This document shows, piece by piece, positions 1 through 8,051 of a stretch of DNA of 15,058 nt. The translations under genes and the position numbers were made by a program. Under the pieces are notes generated by a model. The model ran no database searches and had not been told where the DNA came from. It was given only the letters and a program-made list of their open reading frames with translations. Position 1 is the first letter of the stretch. The number at the start of each line of letters is the position of its first letter. Where the stretch lies: the NCBI GenBank assembly GCA_947461185.1, contig CANHJY010000013.1:1-15058 (forward strand), given 5' to 3'. The stretch is from Flavobacteriales bacterium (GTDB lineage Bacteria > Bacteroidota > Bacteroidia > Flavobacteriales_D > Crocinitomicaceae).

Positions 1-1
1 G

Positions 2-3000
2 TATACAGATAAAAACTGGAAAGATGCAAAAGCAAAATATGCCGAGGCTTATGCTTTCGATGATAAATCAGAATATCCAAATGAGCGCATTAAATTGTGT
101 GATGTTGAATTAGAAAAGATTGCCGAAGCGGAAGCGAAACAGAAGAAAATTGAGGAATTACTCGCTGCTGGTTTAGCATTTTTCAATGAATCTAAATGGC
201 AAGATGCGAAACTCAAATATAGTGAGGTAATCAAAGAAGAAAACACAAATACGATTGCCCAGCAAAAATTGACTGAAATTGAAACCAAGCTTAATGAAGA
301 AAATGCTAATCAAGCTTTGATGGAAAATTTTGCCAAGCTAGAGAAGGAAGGGGATGAGGCAGATTTAGCTAGCGATTTTACTTTGGCAAAGTCTAAATAT
401 GAAGAAGCACTAAAGATTAAAGAGGATACAAAAGTTAAACAGAAATTAGATGCTGTCAACGCAAAGATTTCTGATGCTGCAGCAAAGGCAAAGCGTATAC
501 AAGATTTATTGACAGAAGCAGATAATTTTTACAAATCTTCCAGTTGGTTAGAATCGAAGTTGAAATATCAAGCCGTACTTAAAGAGGATTCAAAAAATCA
601 GATTGCTGAAGCCAAAATAATTGAATTGGATGAAAAGATTAAACAAGATTTGGCTTTGCAAGATGCGAATAAGTTATTCACAAATTTGGTCAGTGAAGGT
701 GATAAGGCTTCTTCATCAAATGATTTGAACAATGCGGAGTCAAAATATACAGAAGCCTTGAAAATCAAAGATGACCAAGGTGTTAAGGATAAACTAGCCT
801 CGGTAAAACAAAAAATTCTGGAACAAAATGCTCTTGATGCACTGAATAAAGAATTTAACGATCTAAAGCAACAAGCAGAACAGAAAGAGGCAAAAAAGGA
901 TTGGTCTGGCGCACAAAAATTGTATGAGGACGCTTTGTTGAAGAAAAATGATCCGATTGTAGTTGCAAAAATTGAAGAGCTAAAAAACAAGATAAAGGCT
1001 GAAGCAGACGTTGCTGCGCTTAATGCCTCTTTTGAAACTTTGAAAAAAGAAGGTTTTGATTTGGCTGATCAGAAGAAATGGTCAGATGCAAAGATGAAAC
1101 TGGAAGATGCTAAAAAAATTAAAGAAGATCCATTAGTTACAGCAAAGCTAGTATTGATAGATCAGGAAATTGCGAAGGGGAATTCTTTACTAGAAAATGA
1201 AAACAACTTTCTTAAGTTGAGTGCAGAGGCTTTAGTTTTGGAGCAAAATAAAGATTACAAAAATGCAATTGATAAATATACCCAAGCGCTGAATTTTAAA
1301 CCTAACGATGCTCAAACGAAAGCAAAAATTGAGCAGTTGAAGTTGGAACAGCAAAAAATTGAAGATCAGCTGGCTATTGATAAATCCTACCAAGACTTTT
1401 TATCACAAGGGAAAAAGTTAATGACTGAAAAAAAGTATGCTGAAGCCATACAAAAGTTTAATGAAGCAAACAAGCTTAAACCTTCCGAAAAAGAACCTGT
1501 TGATCTCGCAGCTGAAGCAGAAAAGCTCGAGAAATTGGCAAATTCTGATGCGGATATCCAATTTAATAACATCATTCAAGCAGCTGAAAATAAAATTACC
1601 GAAAAAGATGCGATTCAGGCGCGTGATTATGCTTCAAGAGCACAGAAGTTGCGTCCTAATGATAAGCGTATTACTGACCTACTGGCTAAAATTGAGACTT
1701 TAGAAAAGTTACAAAAGTCCTACGCTGATAAAATGGCAGAAGCCGAGAAGTTAGTTGTAGAAAAGAAATATGATGATGCTATTAAGTCCTTTCAAGCTGC
1801 AAAAGATTTTAAATATGATGAAATTGCGCCTCAAAATAGAATTGACGAGGTCAGCAAATTAAAATTGGACACTAGTGCTAAAAATGAAATAGATAAACAA
1901 TATGCTGCTTTCATGAAAAGTGGTTTTGATAAGTTCACGTCAAAAGATTACAATGGAGCTTTAGCAGATTACCTGAGCGCTCTAAATGTTAAGACAAATG
2001 ATCAGCCTGCTATGGATAAAGTTGCTGAAATAGAACAAATCTTAGATGATTTAAATAAGCAACTTCAGGCTCAAAATAATTTGAAATCCCAAGTAGAAAA
2101 AATTAAACAAGAAGCTGACGCCTTTTTTAAATCAGCTAATTATGATAATGCAATAAGTAAATATAATGAGTTGATTAAGCTGGAAGAATCTACTTATGCA
2201 AGAATGCAAATAGCTGAGTCAATGCGCTTGAAGAGTGAATTAGATGCTAAAAACATGAATAATCAGCTCTATGCAGGTCATGTTAAAAACGGAGATGATT
2301 ATTTTACACTTAAAAATTACGACAAAGCAAAAGAAAGTTATCAGAATGCTTTGAAAATAATGGCTAATGAAACCTATCCAAAGGAAAAAATTAAAGCCAT
2401 AGAAGATCTTCAAGCAAAAAATTTAACAGGTAAAAAATTAGAAGATTTGGGTGATCCTTTCTTTAACTCAGCAATGGATGGTTATGCTCTTGTTGCAAAA
2501 ACTGAAATTCTTGAAAACATGTATAATGTTCAGGGTATGGACGAGATTCAGAATTCGATTGATGTGAATAACAAAAAAATATCCGAAGAAAATCAAACGA
2601 ACACTTTGGAGAATGTTCAACGAATTACTGAGATTGAAAGCAATATTAAAAAGAATGAGGGTTCGATAGATGCCAATCAAAATAGAAGTGTGCTCTTGTT
2701 GGCTCAAATTGAGAATGATTTGAAAATAAATGAAGTAGAACGCAATAATGAATCATCCGAGACAAGTTTGACGAACGTTAGGTCGCTTACTGAAATGAAT
2801 ACGAACTATCAGAAATTAACGATAAAATCAGACGAGATTAATAATGAAAATCAAATTAAGTTAAGTGCAATAGAGGAAGATATAGCAATCTTGAAAGCAA
2901 AACAATTAAAAGCAGCTACAGAAACGAGCCTTGCTAACACAACATCAATTAATGAGTTTACTGATAATAAGGTTATTCTGGAAGCAAAAAATAATGACAA

Positions 3001-4057
3001 GGTAAATGAAAATGTTAAACAATTAGATAATTTACAATTATCATTAAAAGTTGCTGATAACAAACAAAGTGATGAAAATTCAAATGCTATTTTGAATGCC
3101 CAAATGGCATTGGTGAAAGTGGAGAATAATATTAAAGATAAAAACCTGGAAGCAGCCAAACTACAATTGGATAATGCCAAACAAATGGATGATTTATCTC
3201 ATGGATTAGCTGTAAAAGCTACAGAGAATAATCAAAATCAAATTGATCAACAGTTAAATGCTGCAGGATCCATTGAAAAAATTAATACCACTTTAAAATC
3301 TAAAGAAAAGGATATTGATGAAAATCAGCAAGATGCGACGCTTCAAATGTCTAATTTAAGTTCAAATATTGCAGTTAATCAAAAAGAACAAAATGCTAAC
3401 AATTCATCAGAAATATTAAATAGGGCAGCTCAACTCAAAAATATAGAGACACAAATTAAGATTAATGATACCAAGGTCGAGGGAGAAGGTTCAGAAAACG
3501 CGGTGAAAGTTTTGGCATTAGAGGATGAAATACAGCTGTCTCAAAAGAAAGAACAGGATAATATCCAGGCTAATCAATCAAATGCAATTTCGAGCTTAAG
3601 TGAATTGGAAACTCAAATTGCTGTTAAAAATAACAATGCATCAGCAGCGGCGCAATCGGATGTAAATGTGATGGATGAATTAAAAACAAGTTTATCAGTT
3701 CAACAGAAAGCTCAAGAGCAAAGTTCTCAAAATTCTTCTATGAATAACATGATAGCAATGGAGAATATTTCAAAGCCGAAACAAGAAACAGAATATGGTG
3801 GTCCTCCAAATGAAGTTGGTCAAGCTTATCCTGAAGGTGTTACGGAAGAATATTTTACGAGAAAAAATTCACGTGGTGACGTTACAGCATTTATCACAAG
3901 ACGTATTGTGGTGAAAAATGGGCATGGTGATGTTTATGTGAAGACTCGAGCGAATTCCCTTACAACTTATACCAAAAATGGCACTGCAATTACTGAAATA
4001 AGTTATGAGCAGCAATCAAATGGCGATGGGCAGGAAAAGTTTATTAGAACAGAATAA
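2..4057 (+). CDS. Giant TPR-like / coiled-coil repeat protein, 5' end outside window
   Basis: The frame is open to the left window edge, so the N-terminus and any signal peptide are missing; 1351 residues are visible. Residues 1-806 hold about 14 TPR-like units spaced roughly 56-60 residues apart, each with a signature such as KWQDAKLKY, DFTLAKSKY, DYKNAIDKY or NYDKAKESY followed by an ALKIK-type helix. After a linker (about 807-845), residues 846-1252 form 15 units alternating exactly 29 and 25 residues, with no proline, cysteine or tryptophan. Residues 1264-1351 form a separate, probably beta-rich C-terminal module beginning GGPPNEVGQAYPEGVTEE and containing a DVYVKT segment. No enzyme motif is visible. 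I infer a structural or scaffold protein, probably envelope-associated as many Bacteroidota proteins of this build are, but the location cannot be tested without the N-terminus. The gene ends 91 bp before mpl on the same strand. The specific role is unknown. Confidence 0.85.
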   Translation, partial: YTDKNWKDAKAKYAEAYAFDDKSEYPNERIKLCDVELEKIAEAEAKQKKIEELLAAGLAFFNESKWQDAKLKYSEVIKEENTNTIAQQKLTEIETKLNEENANQALMENFAKLEKEGDEADLASDFTLAKSKYEEALKIKEDTKVKQKLDAVNAKISDAAAKAKRIQDLLTEADNFYKSSSWLESKLKYQAVLKEDSKNQIAEAKIIELDEKIKQDLALQDANKLFTNLVSEGDKASSSNDLNNAESKYTEALKIKDDQGVKDKLASVKQKILEQNALDALNKEFNDLKQQAEQKEAKKDWSGAQKLYEDALLKKNDPIVVAKIEELKNKIKAEADVAALNASFETLKKEGFDLADQKKWSDAKMKLEDAKKIKEDPLVTAKLVLIDQEIAKGNSLLENENNFLKLSAEALVLEQNKDYKNAIDKYTQALNFKPNDAQTKAKIEQLKLEQQKIEDQLAIDKSYQDFLSQGKKLMTEKKYAEAIQKFNEANKLKPSEKEPVDLAAEAEKLEKLANSDADIQFNNIIQAAENKITEKDAIQARDYASRAQKLRPNDKRITDLLAKIETLEKLQKSYADKMAEAEKLVVEKKYDDAIKSFQAAKDFKYDEIAPQNRIDEVSKLKLDTSAKNEIDKQYAAFMKSGFDKFTSKDYNGALADYLSALNVKTNDQPAMDKVAEIEQILDDLNKQLQAQNNLKSQVEKIKQEADAFFKSANYDNAISKYNELIKLEESTYARMQIAESMRLKSELDAKNMNNQLYAGHVKNGDDYFTLKNYDKAKESYQNALKIMANETYPKEKIKAIEDLQAKNLTGKKLEDLGDPFFNSAMDGYALVAKTEILENMYNVQGMDEIQNSIDVNNKKISEENQTNTLENVQRITEIESNIKKNEGSIDANQNRSVLLLAQIENDLKINEVERNNESSETSLTNVRSLTEMNTNYQKLTIKSDEINNENQIKLSAIEEDIAILKAKQLKAATETSLANTTSINEFTDNKVILEAKNNDKVNENVKQLDNLQLSLKVADNKQSDENSNAILNAQMALVKVENNIKDKNLEAAKLQLDNAKQMDDLSHGLAVKATENNQNQIDQQLNAAGSIEKINTTLKSKEKDIDENQQDATLQMSNLSSNIAVNQKEQNANNSSEILNRAAQLKNIETQIKINDTKVEGEGSENAVKVLALEDEIQLSQKKEQDNIQANQSNAISSLSELETQIAVKNNNASAAAQSDVNVMDELKTSLSVQQKAQEQSSQNSSMNNMIAMENISKPKQETEYGGPPNEVGQAYPEGVTEEYFTRKNSRGDVTAFITRRIVVKNGHGDVYVKTRANSLTTYTKNGTAITEISYEQQSNGDGQEKFIRTE
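14..2421 (+). repeat. Array of about 14 degenerate TPR-like units
   Basis: Within the giant gene, a motif of the form [KDN]-[WYF]-x-x-[AS]-x-x-[KSL]-[YF] recurs about 14 times at intervals of roughly 56-60 codons; two intervals counted directly were 60 and 56. Each is followed by an ALKIK- or VLKED-type segment and a lysine/glutamine-rich connecting helix. The spacing is longer than a canonical 34-residue TPR, so each unit looks like one TPR hairpin plus an extra helix. Copies are too divergent for DNA-level tandem repeats to be obvious. Confidence 0.7.
2537..3757 (+). repeat. 54-residue super-repeat: 15 units alternating 29/25 residues
   Basis: Counting by hand from MDEIQNSI (codon at 2537) to the residue before MENIS (codon at 3758) gives 15 consecutive units of 29,25,29,25...29 residues with no insertion or deletion, 407 residues in all. 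Every unit starts with a hydrophobic residue at position 1, mostly hydrophobic at 4 and 8 (for example MDEIQNSI, ITEIESNI, LAQIENDL, LKNIETQI, LSELETQI). The 29-residue units also carry a hydrophobic residue at position 10, and mostly Leu at 24. Both lengths are close to whole numbers of alpha-helical turns (8 and 7), which fits a coiled-coil built from mixed heptads and hendecads. Confidence 0.8.
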
Positions 4058-4148
4058 ATCGCTATTAATAGTCCATTGTCAGTAATTAAGAAATTCCTTT
4101 TTCCATTTAAACCCGGATAACATTAATTTCACATCATAAGTTCAATTT

Positions 4149-5516
4149 ATGAAAGTTCATTTTATTGCTATTGGTGGAAGTGCAATGCATAATCTTGCTA
4201 TTGCATTAAGTAGAAAGGGTTATAATGTATCAGGATCAGATGATGAAATCTTCGAGCCCTCTCAATCGCGACTGAAAAAACAAGGTATTTTGCCTGAACA
4301 AATTGGTTGGTTCCCAGAAAAAATAACAAAGGATCTTGACGCGGTTATTTTAGGGATGCACGCTAGAAAAGATAATCCTGAATTATTGAAGGCGGAGGAA
4401 TTAGGGCTTCAAATTTTTTCCTATCCCGAATATCTATATGAACAAAGTAAGGATAAAAAAAGATTGGTTATTGGCGGAAGTCATGGGAAAACCACGATTA
4501 CCTCGATGATTTTACATGTTGCTAAGGCGCTAAATATAAATGTTGATTACATGGTTGGCGCTCAATTGGAAGGTTATGATTGCATGGTCAAGCTATCACA
4601 TGATGCACCTTATATTATTCTAGAAGGAGATGAATATTTAAGTTCACCAATAGATCTTAGGCCAAAATTTCATCTTTATCAACCTCACGTGGCTATTCTT
4701 AGTGGCATCGCGTGGGATCATATCAATGTATTTCCAACTTTTGAGAATTATGTTGACCAATTCAGAATTTTTTGTGAATTGATAGCGCAGAAAGGGATCT
4801 TGATTTATAATGAAGAAGATGATGAATTGCGAAAGCTCGCAAAATCATTGAAAAATGATTTGAACTTGATTGCTTATTCAACACCTGATTATGAGGTCGT
4901 TGAAGATGGAACAATTCTTCATTTCGAAAATGAGCGCTATCATTTGCAAATTTTTGGTGCGCATAATCTTCAAAACGCCATTTCTGCTATGTATATGTCA
5001 AGGGAAATTGGTATTTCTTCTTCAGACTTTTTTAATGCATTAAAAACATTTACAGGTGCAGGTAAGCGTCTTCAAAAAGTAGTATCTAGCGAAACTTTTA
5101 CTATGTTCAAAGACTTTGCCCATTCACCTTCAAAATTGAAGGCAACCACAAAAGCAGTTAAAGAACAATTTCAATCGAGAAAACTAATTGCATGCATGGA
5201 ATTACATACTTTCTCCTCTTTGAAAAAAGAATTTTTACCGCATTATAAAGATGCGATGAAATTAGCAGATGTTGCAATTGTTTATTTTAGTCCAGAAGTT
5301 GTAAAACATAAAAAGTTAGAGCCCATTACAAGTGAAATGGTTTCAGATGGATTTGGAGGAAATGTTATTGTTTTTAACCAGACACAAGAAATTTTGGACT
5401 ATTTAAATCATAAAGATTGGCACAATAGTACTTTGTTGATGATGTCCTCCGGAAATTTTGATGGAATTAATTATGATGAACTAGGAAATGAAATAGTTTC
5501 AAGGTTTTCTATCTAA
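4149..5516 (+). CDS. mpl: UDP-N-acetylmuramate:L-Ala-gamma-D-Glu-meso-DAP ligase (murein peptide ligase)
   Basis: A Mur-ligase family enzyme that, in its characterised relatives, joins recycled murein tripeptide to UDP-MurNAc with ATP in the cytoplasm. The 455 residues match the usual Mpl length (about 455). The N-terminal Rossmann-type loop is HFIAIGGSAMHNLA (4-17), and the ATP-binding P-loop is GGSHGKTT (109-116). The central-domain acidic motif EGDEY is at 159-163 and WDHINVFPTFE at 189-199. The C-terminal domain carries TGAGKRLQ and DFAHSPSKLKATT, the Mpl counterpart of DFAHHPT with the second His replaced by Ser. The ATG at 4149 places the nucleotide-binding loop at the very N-terminus as expected. 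No Shine-Dalgarno is evident, as is common in Bacteroidota. Its stop codon directly abuts the stop of the opposing DUF4199 gene. MurC is the main alternative; overall similarity favours Mpl. Confidence 0.9.
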   Translation: MKVHFIAIGGSAMHNLAIALSRKGYNVSGSDDEIFEPSQSRLKKQGILPEQIGWFPEKITKDLDAVILGMHARKDNPELLKAEELGLQIFSYPEYLYEQSKDKKRLVIGGSHGKTTITSMILHVAKALNINVDYMVGAQLEGYDCMVKLSHDAPYIILEGDEYLSSPIDLRPKFHLYQPHVAILSGIAWDHINVFPTFENYVDQFRIFCELIAQKGILIYNEEDDELRKLAKSLKNDLNLIAYSTPDYEVVEDGTILHFENERYHLQIFGAHNLQNAISAMYMSREIGISSSDFFNALKTFTGAGKRLQKVVSSETFTMFKDFAHSPSKLKATTKAVKEQFQSRKLIACMELHTFSSLKKEFLPHYKDAMKLADVAIVYFSPEVVKHKKLEPITSEMVSDGFGGNVIVFNQTQEILDYLNHKDWHNSTLLMMSSGNFDGINYDELGNEIVSRFSI

Positions 5517-6077
5517 TTAATTTCTTCCTGCAAATATTAGTCTTCTGTAAACAATTGTCACTAACAAACTATACAAGGTTGCCAAAACAGTTAAAGCTAA
5601 CATAGCAAGTGTTGCTGTAAAGCCTGGCGCAGCTCCTTGTCTGTTACTTTTTTTAAGTTTTGTTTCAATTTCTTCTTTGGTCATCACCTCAGCATCAGGC
5701 TGTTCGCTTTTAAATTTGGCCAATTCAACCGGATCATTCACCATTTTTTCAATTGCTATTTCATTTTCTGCAATCTGGTGTAAATAATACTCGGGATTAA
5801 TTTGCGAGTAATAAAAATAAATAAAAACGCTAACCAAGACGGCATATGGAATTCCTGCGGTCATTGCATTTTTTATATCCAAAAGGGTATTGGATTCCTC
5901 TGTACTCCTTAATTTATGCAGGTATAAACCAACTGCAATAGAGATGAGCATACCTAAAATATTGAGCATTACGCTCGGTACAATGGTATCAGGAAATAAA
6001 CCGGTGTAATAAAACACCATCTTGATAAATATCCAACATATGGCAGTAATTACTCCAATTTTAATAGTAATGCGCAT
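5517..6077 (-). CDS. DUF4199-type four-helix membrane protein
   Basis: A 186-residue protein with four predicted membrane segments at about 5-25, 33-53, 72-90 and 152-177. A charged loop (about 95-148) containing KMVNDPVELAKFKSEQPD and a Lys/Glu stretch separates the third and fourth. The layout, size and Bacteroidota context match the DUF4199 family, whose function is unknown to me. The gene starts 12 bp after the rho stop codon on the same strand, so the two are probably co-transcribed, with this one downstream. Its last codon lies against the mpl stop with no gap. No signal-peptidase site or catalytic motif is visible. The family assignment rests on overall appearance rather than a diagnostic motif. 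Confidence 0.7.
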   Translation of the reverse strand: MRITIKIGVITAICWIFIKMVFYYTGLFPDTIVPSVMLNILGMLISIAVGLYLHKLRSTEESNTLLDIKNAMTAGIPYAVLVSVFIYFYYSQINPEYYLHQIAENEIAIEKMVNDPVELAKFKSEQPDAEVMTKEEIETKLKKSNRQGAAPGFTATLAMLALTVLATLYSLLVTIVYRRLIFAGRN

Positions 6078-6089
6078 GACACTTTAATA

Positions 6090-7847
6090 TTAGCTATTCA
6101 TAGAAACCAAAAACTCTTCATTAGAAATTGTATTTTCCATGTGAGATTTCATGAATTCCATTGCCTCCACTGGATTCATATCTGCAATGAATTTTCGAAT
6201 TAACCATATGCGTTGTAAGACATCTTTTCCTACCAAAAGGTCTTCACGACGTGTTCCTGATGCGGTTATATCGATTGCAGGATAAATTCTTCTGTTAGCA
6301 ATTTTACGGTCAAGTTGTAATTCCATATTACCAGTGCCTTTGAATTCTTCAAAGATTACCTCGTCCATTTTTGAACCTGTCTCAGTAAGAGCAGTGGCAA
6401 GAATTGACAATGAACCACCGTTTTCAATTTTTCTTGCAGATCCAAAAAATCTTTTTGGTTTGTGTAATGCATTCGCATCAACACCTCCGGATAATACTTT
6501 TCCTGATGCTGGAGAAACAGTGTTGTATGCTCTTGCTAAACGTGTAATAGAGTCAAGTAAAATGCAAACATCATGACCACACTCAACCATTCTTTTGGCT
6601 TTTTCAAGTACCATATTAGCTACTTTAACGTGTCTATCAGCTGGTTCATCAAAGGTAGATGCAATGACTTCTGCTTTTACACTTCTTGCCATATCAGTAA
6701 CCTCTTCAGGTCGCTCATCAATTAATAATACAATAAGGTAAGTTTCCGGATGATTAGCTGCAATTGCATTTGCCACATCTTTCAACAACATCGTTTTACC
6801 TGTCTTGGGCTGGGCCACGATCATTCCGCGTTGACCTTTACCGATAGGCGCAAACAAATCCATAACACGTGTGGACAATGTCTCCTGTGGATGCCCTGTT
6901 AATTTAAATTTTTCATCAGGAAAAAGGGGCGTTAAGTATTGAAAAGGTACCCTGTCTCTAATGTAAGAAGGATGTCTTCCGTTTATCGATTCTACTTTTA
7001 CTAAGGGGAAAAACTTTTCACCTTCTCTTGGTGGACGAATCGTTCCTTTTACAGTATCTCCTGTTTTTAAACCGAAAAATTTTATTTGACTCTGAGAAAC
7101 ATAAATATCGTCTGGCGATGGCAAGTAATTATAGTCGGATGATCTTAAAAATCCGTAACCGTCTTGAATTACTTCCAAAACACCTTCTGCGGTAACAATA
7201 CCAACTAAATCGTAACTATCATCTACTTTTTCTTCCTGTTGTGGTTTTCGATTTTGATGTTGCTGCTGACCTTGATTTCTATGTTGATTTTGATGCTGGT
7301 GCTGGTGCTGGTGCTGTTTTTGGCTATGTTCAGGTCGCTTAGTTTGTTCATCATTCGAAATTGGGGCATCTTTATTTTCTTCAACCTTTATTGATGGCGT
7401 AACCTGAGCGACCTCTGGTTTTGTTATTTGTTCAGATTTCACAGGATTTTGAGCGATCTCCATCAAGTTTCTTCCTTTTCTAGCCGCATGAGTGTTTTCT
7501 CTAGGCGAGTTTTTTGTTACCTCTTGCATTTCTTTCTGATTAGCCTCAGTATTTTTAGAAGATGAACTTTCATCGACTTTTTCGATATTTTCAAAAAGAG
7601 GTAATTGCTCTATTTCTTCCGTTTTTTGCTCAATACGAATACGTTTACGTTTTGGTCCGTTGTTGGAGTCAGTTTTTACTGGGACAGGCGCTTCATTTTT
7701 AATGTCATCTTGAGATACCTGAGTACCTTGTATGATAACGTTAATCAAATCAGGTTTTTTTAGTGTCGCTACCTTTTCGATTCCAATGGATTCAGCAATA
7801 ACGCGCAAGTCTGAAAGCTTTTTACCTTCTAATTCTTTTCTGTCCAT
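6090..7847 (-). CDS. rho: Transcription termination factor Rho with long disordered insertion
   Basis: Hexameric RNA-dependent ATPase/helicase that ends transcription. The 585 residues exceed E. coli Rho (419) because of an N-terminal insertion. In order: a SAP-like Rho-N domain (1-45); a low-complexity, charged and His/Gln/Asn-rich region (about 50-208, including a [12 protein letters not shown] tract at 178-189); the cold-shock RNA-binding domain (about 213-290, with DGYGFLRS at 229-236); and the RecA-like ATPase. The Walker A is QPKTGKT (346-352), Walker [10 protein letters not shown] (428-436), and the Q/R-loop region [11 protein letters not shown] (451-461) and [21 protein letters not shown] (504-524) is intact. 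All catalytic elements are present, so this should be active. The ATG at 7847 begins [11 protein letters not shown], the normal Rho-N start. It leads an operon with the DUF4199 gene and is divergent from the symporter gene. Confidence 0.97.
   Translation of the reverse strand: MDRKELEGKKLSDLRVIAESIGIEKVATLKKPDLINVIIQGTQVSQDDIKNEAPVPVKTDSNNGPKRKRIRIEQKTEEIEQLPLFENIEKVDESSSSKNTEANQKEMQEVTKNSPRENTHAARKGRNLMEIAQNPVKSEQITKPEVAQVTPSIKVEENKDAPISNDEQTKRPEHSQKQHQHQHQHQNQHRNQGQQQHQNRKPQQEEKVDDSYDLVGIVTAEGVLEVIQDGYGFLRSSDYNYLPSPDDIYVSQSQIKFFGLKTGDTVKGTIRPPREGEKFFPLVKVESINGRHPSYIRDRVPFQYLTPLFPDEKFKLTGHPQETLSTRVMDLFAPIGKGQRGMIVAQPKTGKTMLLKDVANAIAANHPETYLIVLLIDERPEEVTDMARSVKAEVIASTFDEPADRHVKVANMVLEKAKRMVECGHDVCILLDSITRLARAYNTVSPASGKVLSGGVDANALHKPKRFFGSARKIENGGSLSILATALTETGSKMDEVIFEEFKGTGNMELQLDRKIANRRIYPAIDITASGTRREDLLVGKDVLQRIWLIRKFIADMNPVEAMEFMKSHMENTISNEEFLVSMNS
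7291..7316 (-). repeat. In-frame hexanucleotide repeat in rho (His-Gln codons)
   Basis: On the + strand the hexamer tggtgc occurs three times in tandem plus two bases (7297-7316), preceded by a one-mismatch copy, tgatgc (7291-7296). On the rho strand this encodes alternating Gln and His in the disordered insertion. Gain or loss of copies would keep the frame. Confidence 0.85.
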
Positions 7848-7883
7848 AAAGTGCTAATAAAATGCAATTTGTTTGTTTAAATG

Positions 7884-7915
7884 CAATAATAAACGTGGTG
7901 GATTATTTTTTGAAA
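7884..7915 (-). promoter_or_regulatory. Possible Bacteroidota-type promoter for rho
   Basis: Read on the minus strand, TTTC (7912-7915) is followed after exactly 20 bases by TATTATTG (7884-7891), one mismatch from the TAnnTTTG -7 consensus. It lies 36 bases upstream of the rho ATG. In such AT-rich DNA this could arise by chance. Confidence 0.3.
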
Positions 7916-8039
7916 CCGAATGGCTTCACAATGATTTCACAATATTACAAAATATGATTTAAACAACAACACTTTTTTATTCATTTCTTTATTAATCCGG
8001 TAGATGCGCATAAATCGATTTTAATTTCCTTCAAATAAT

Positions 8040-8047
8040 TATCTTCG
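8040..8047 (+). promoter_or_regulatory. -7 box just before the symporter start codon
   Basis: TATCTTCG matches TAnnTTTG except for one T-to-C change and ends four bases before the ATG at 8052. No good TTTG -33 box is seen 19-21 bases upstream. If used, the transcript would begin at or very near the start codon, giving a leaderless or near-leaderless mRNA. Confidence 0.4.
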
Positions 8048-8051
8048 CTAC

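Noticed and set aside
95..97. TTG as the start of the giant repeat gene.
   Set aside because: The frame and the TPR-like pattern continue unbroken to the left window edge, so this is an internal Leu codon.
598..990. Antisense open frame of 130 codons inside the giant gene, and similar antisense frames at 2851-3180, 8144-8491 and 8702-8998.
   Set aside because: They are opposite clear coding regions, have no recognisable domains and reflect the composition of the real gene.
4058..4148. Promoter (TTTC, 20 bases, TAATTTCA) or terminator between the giant gene and mpl.
   Set aside because: The -7-like box has two mismatches and no stem-loop is visible, so I see nothing reliable in this 91-base gap.
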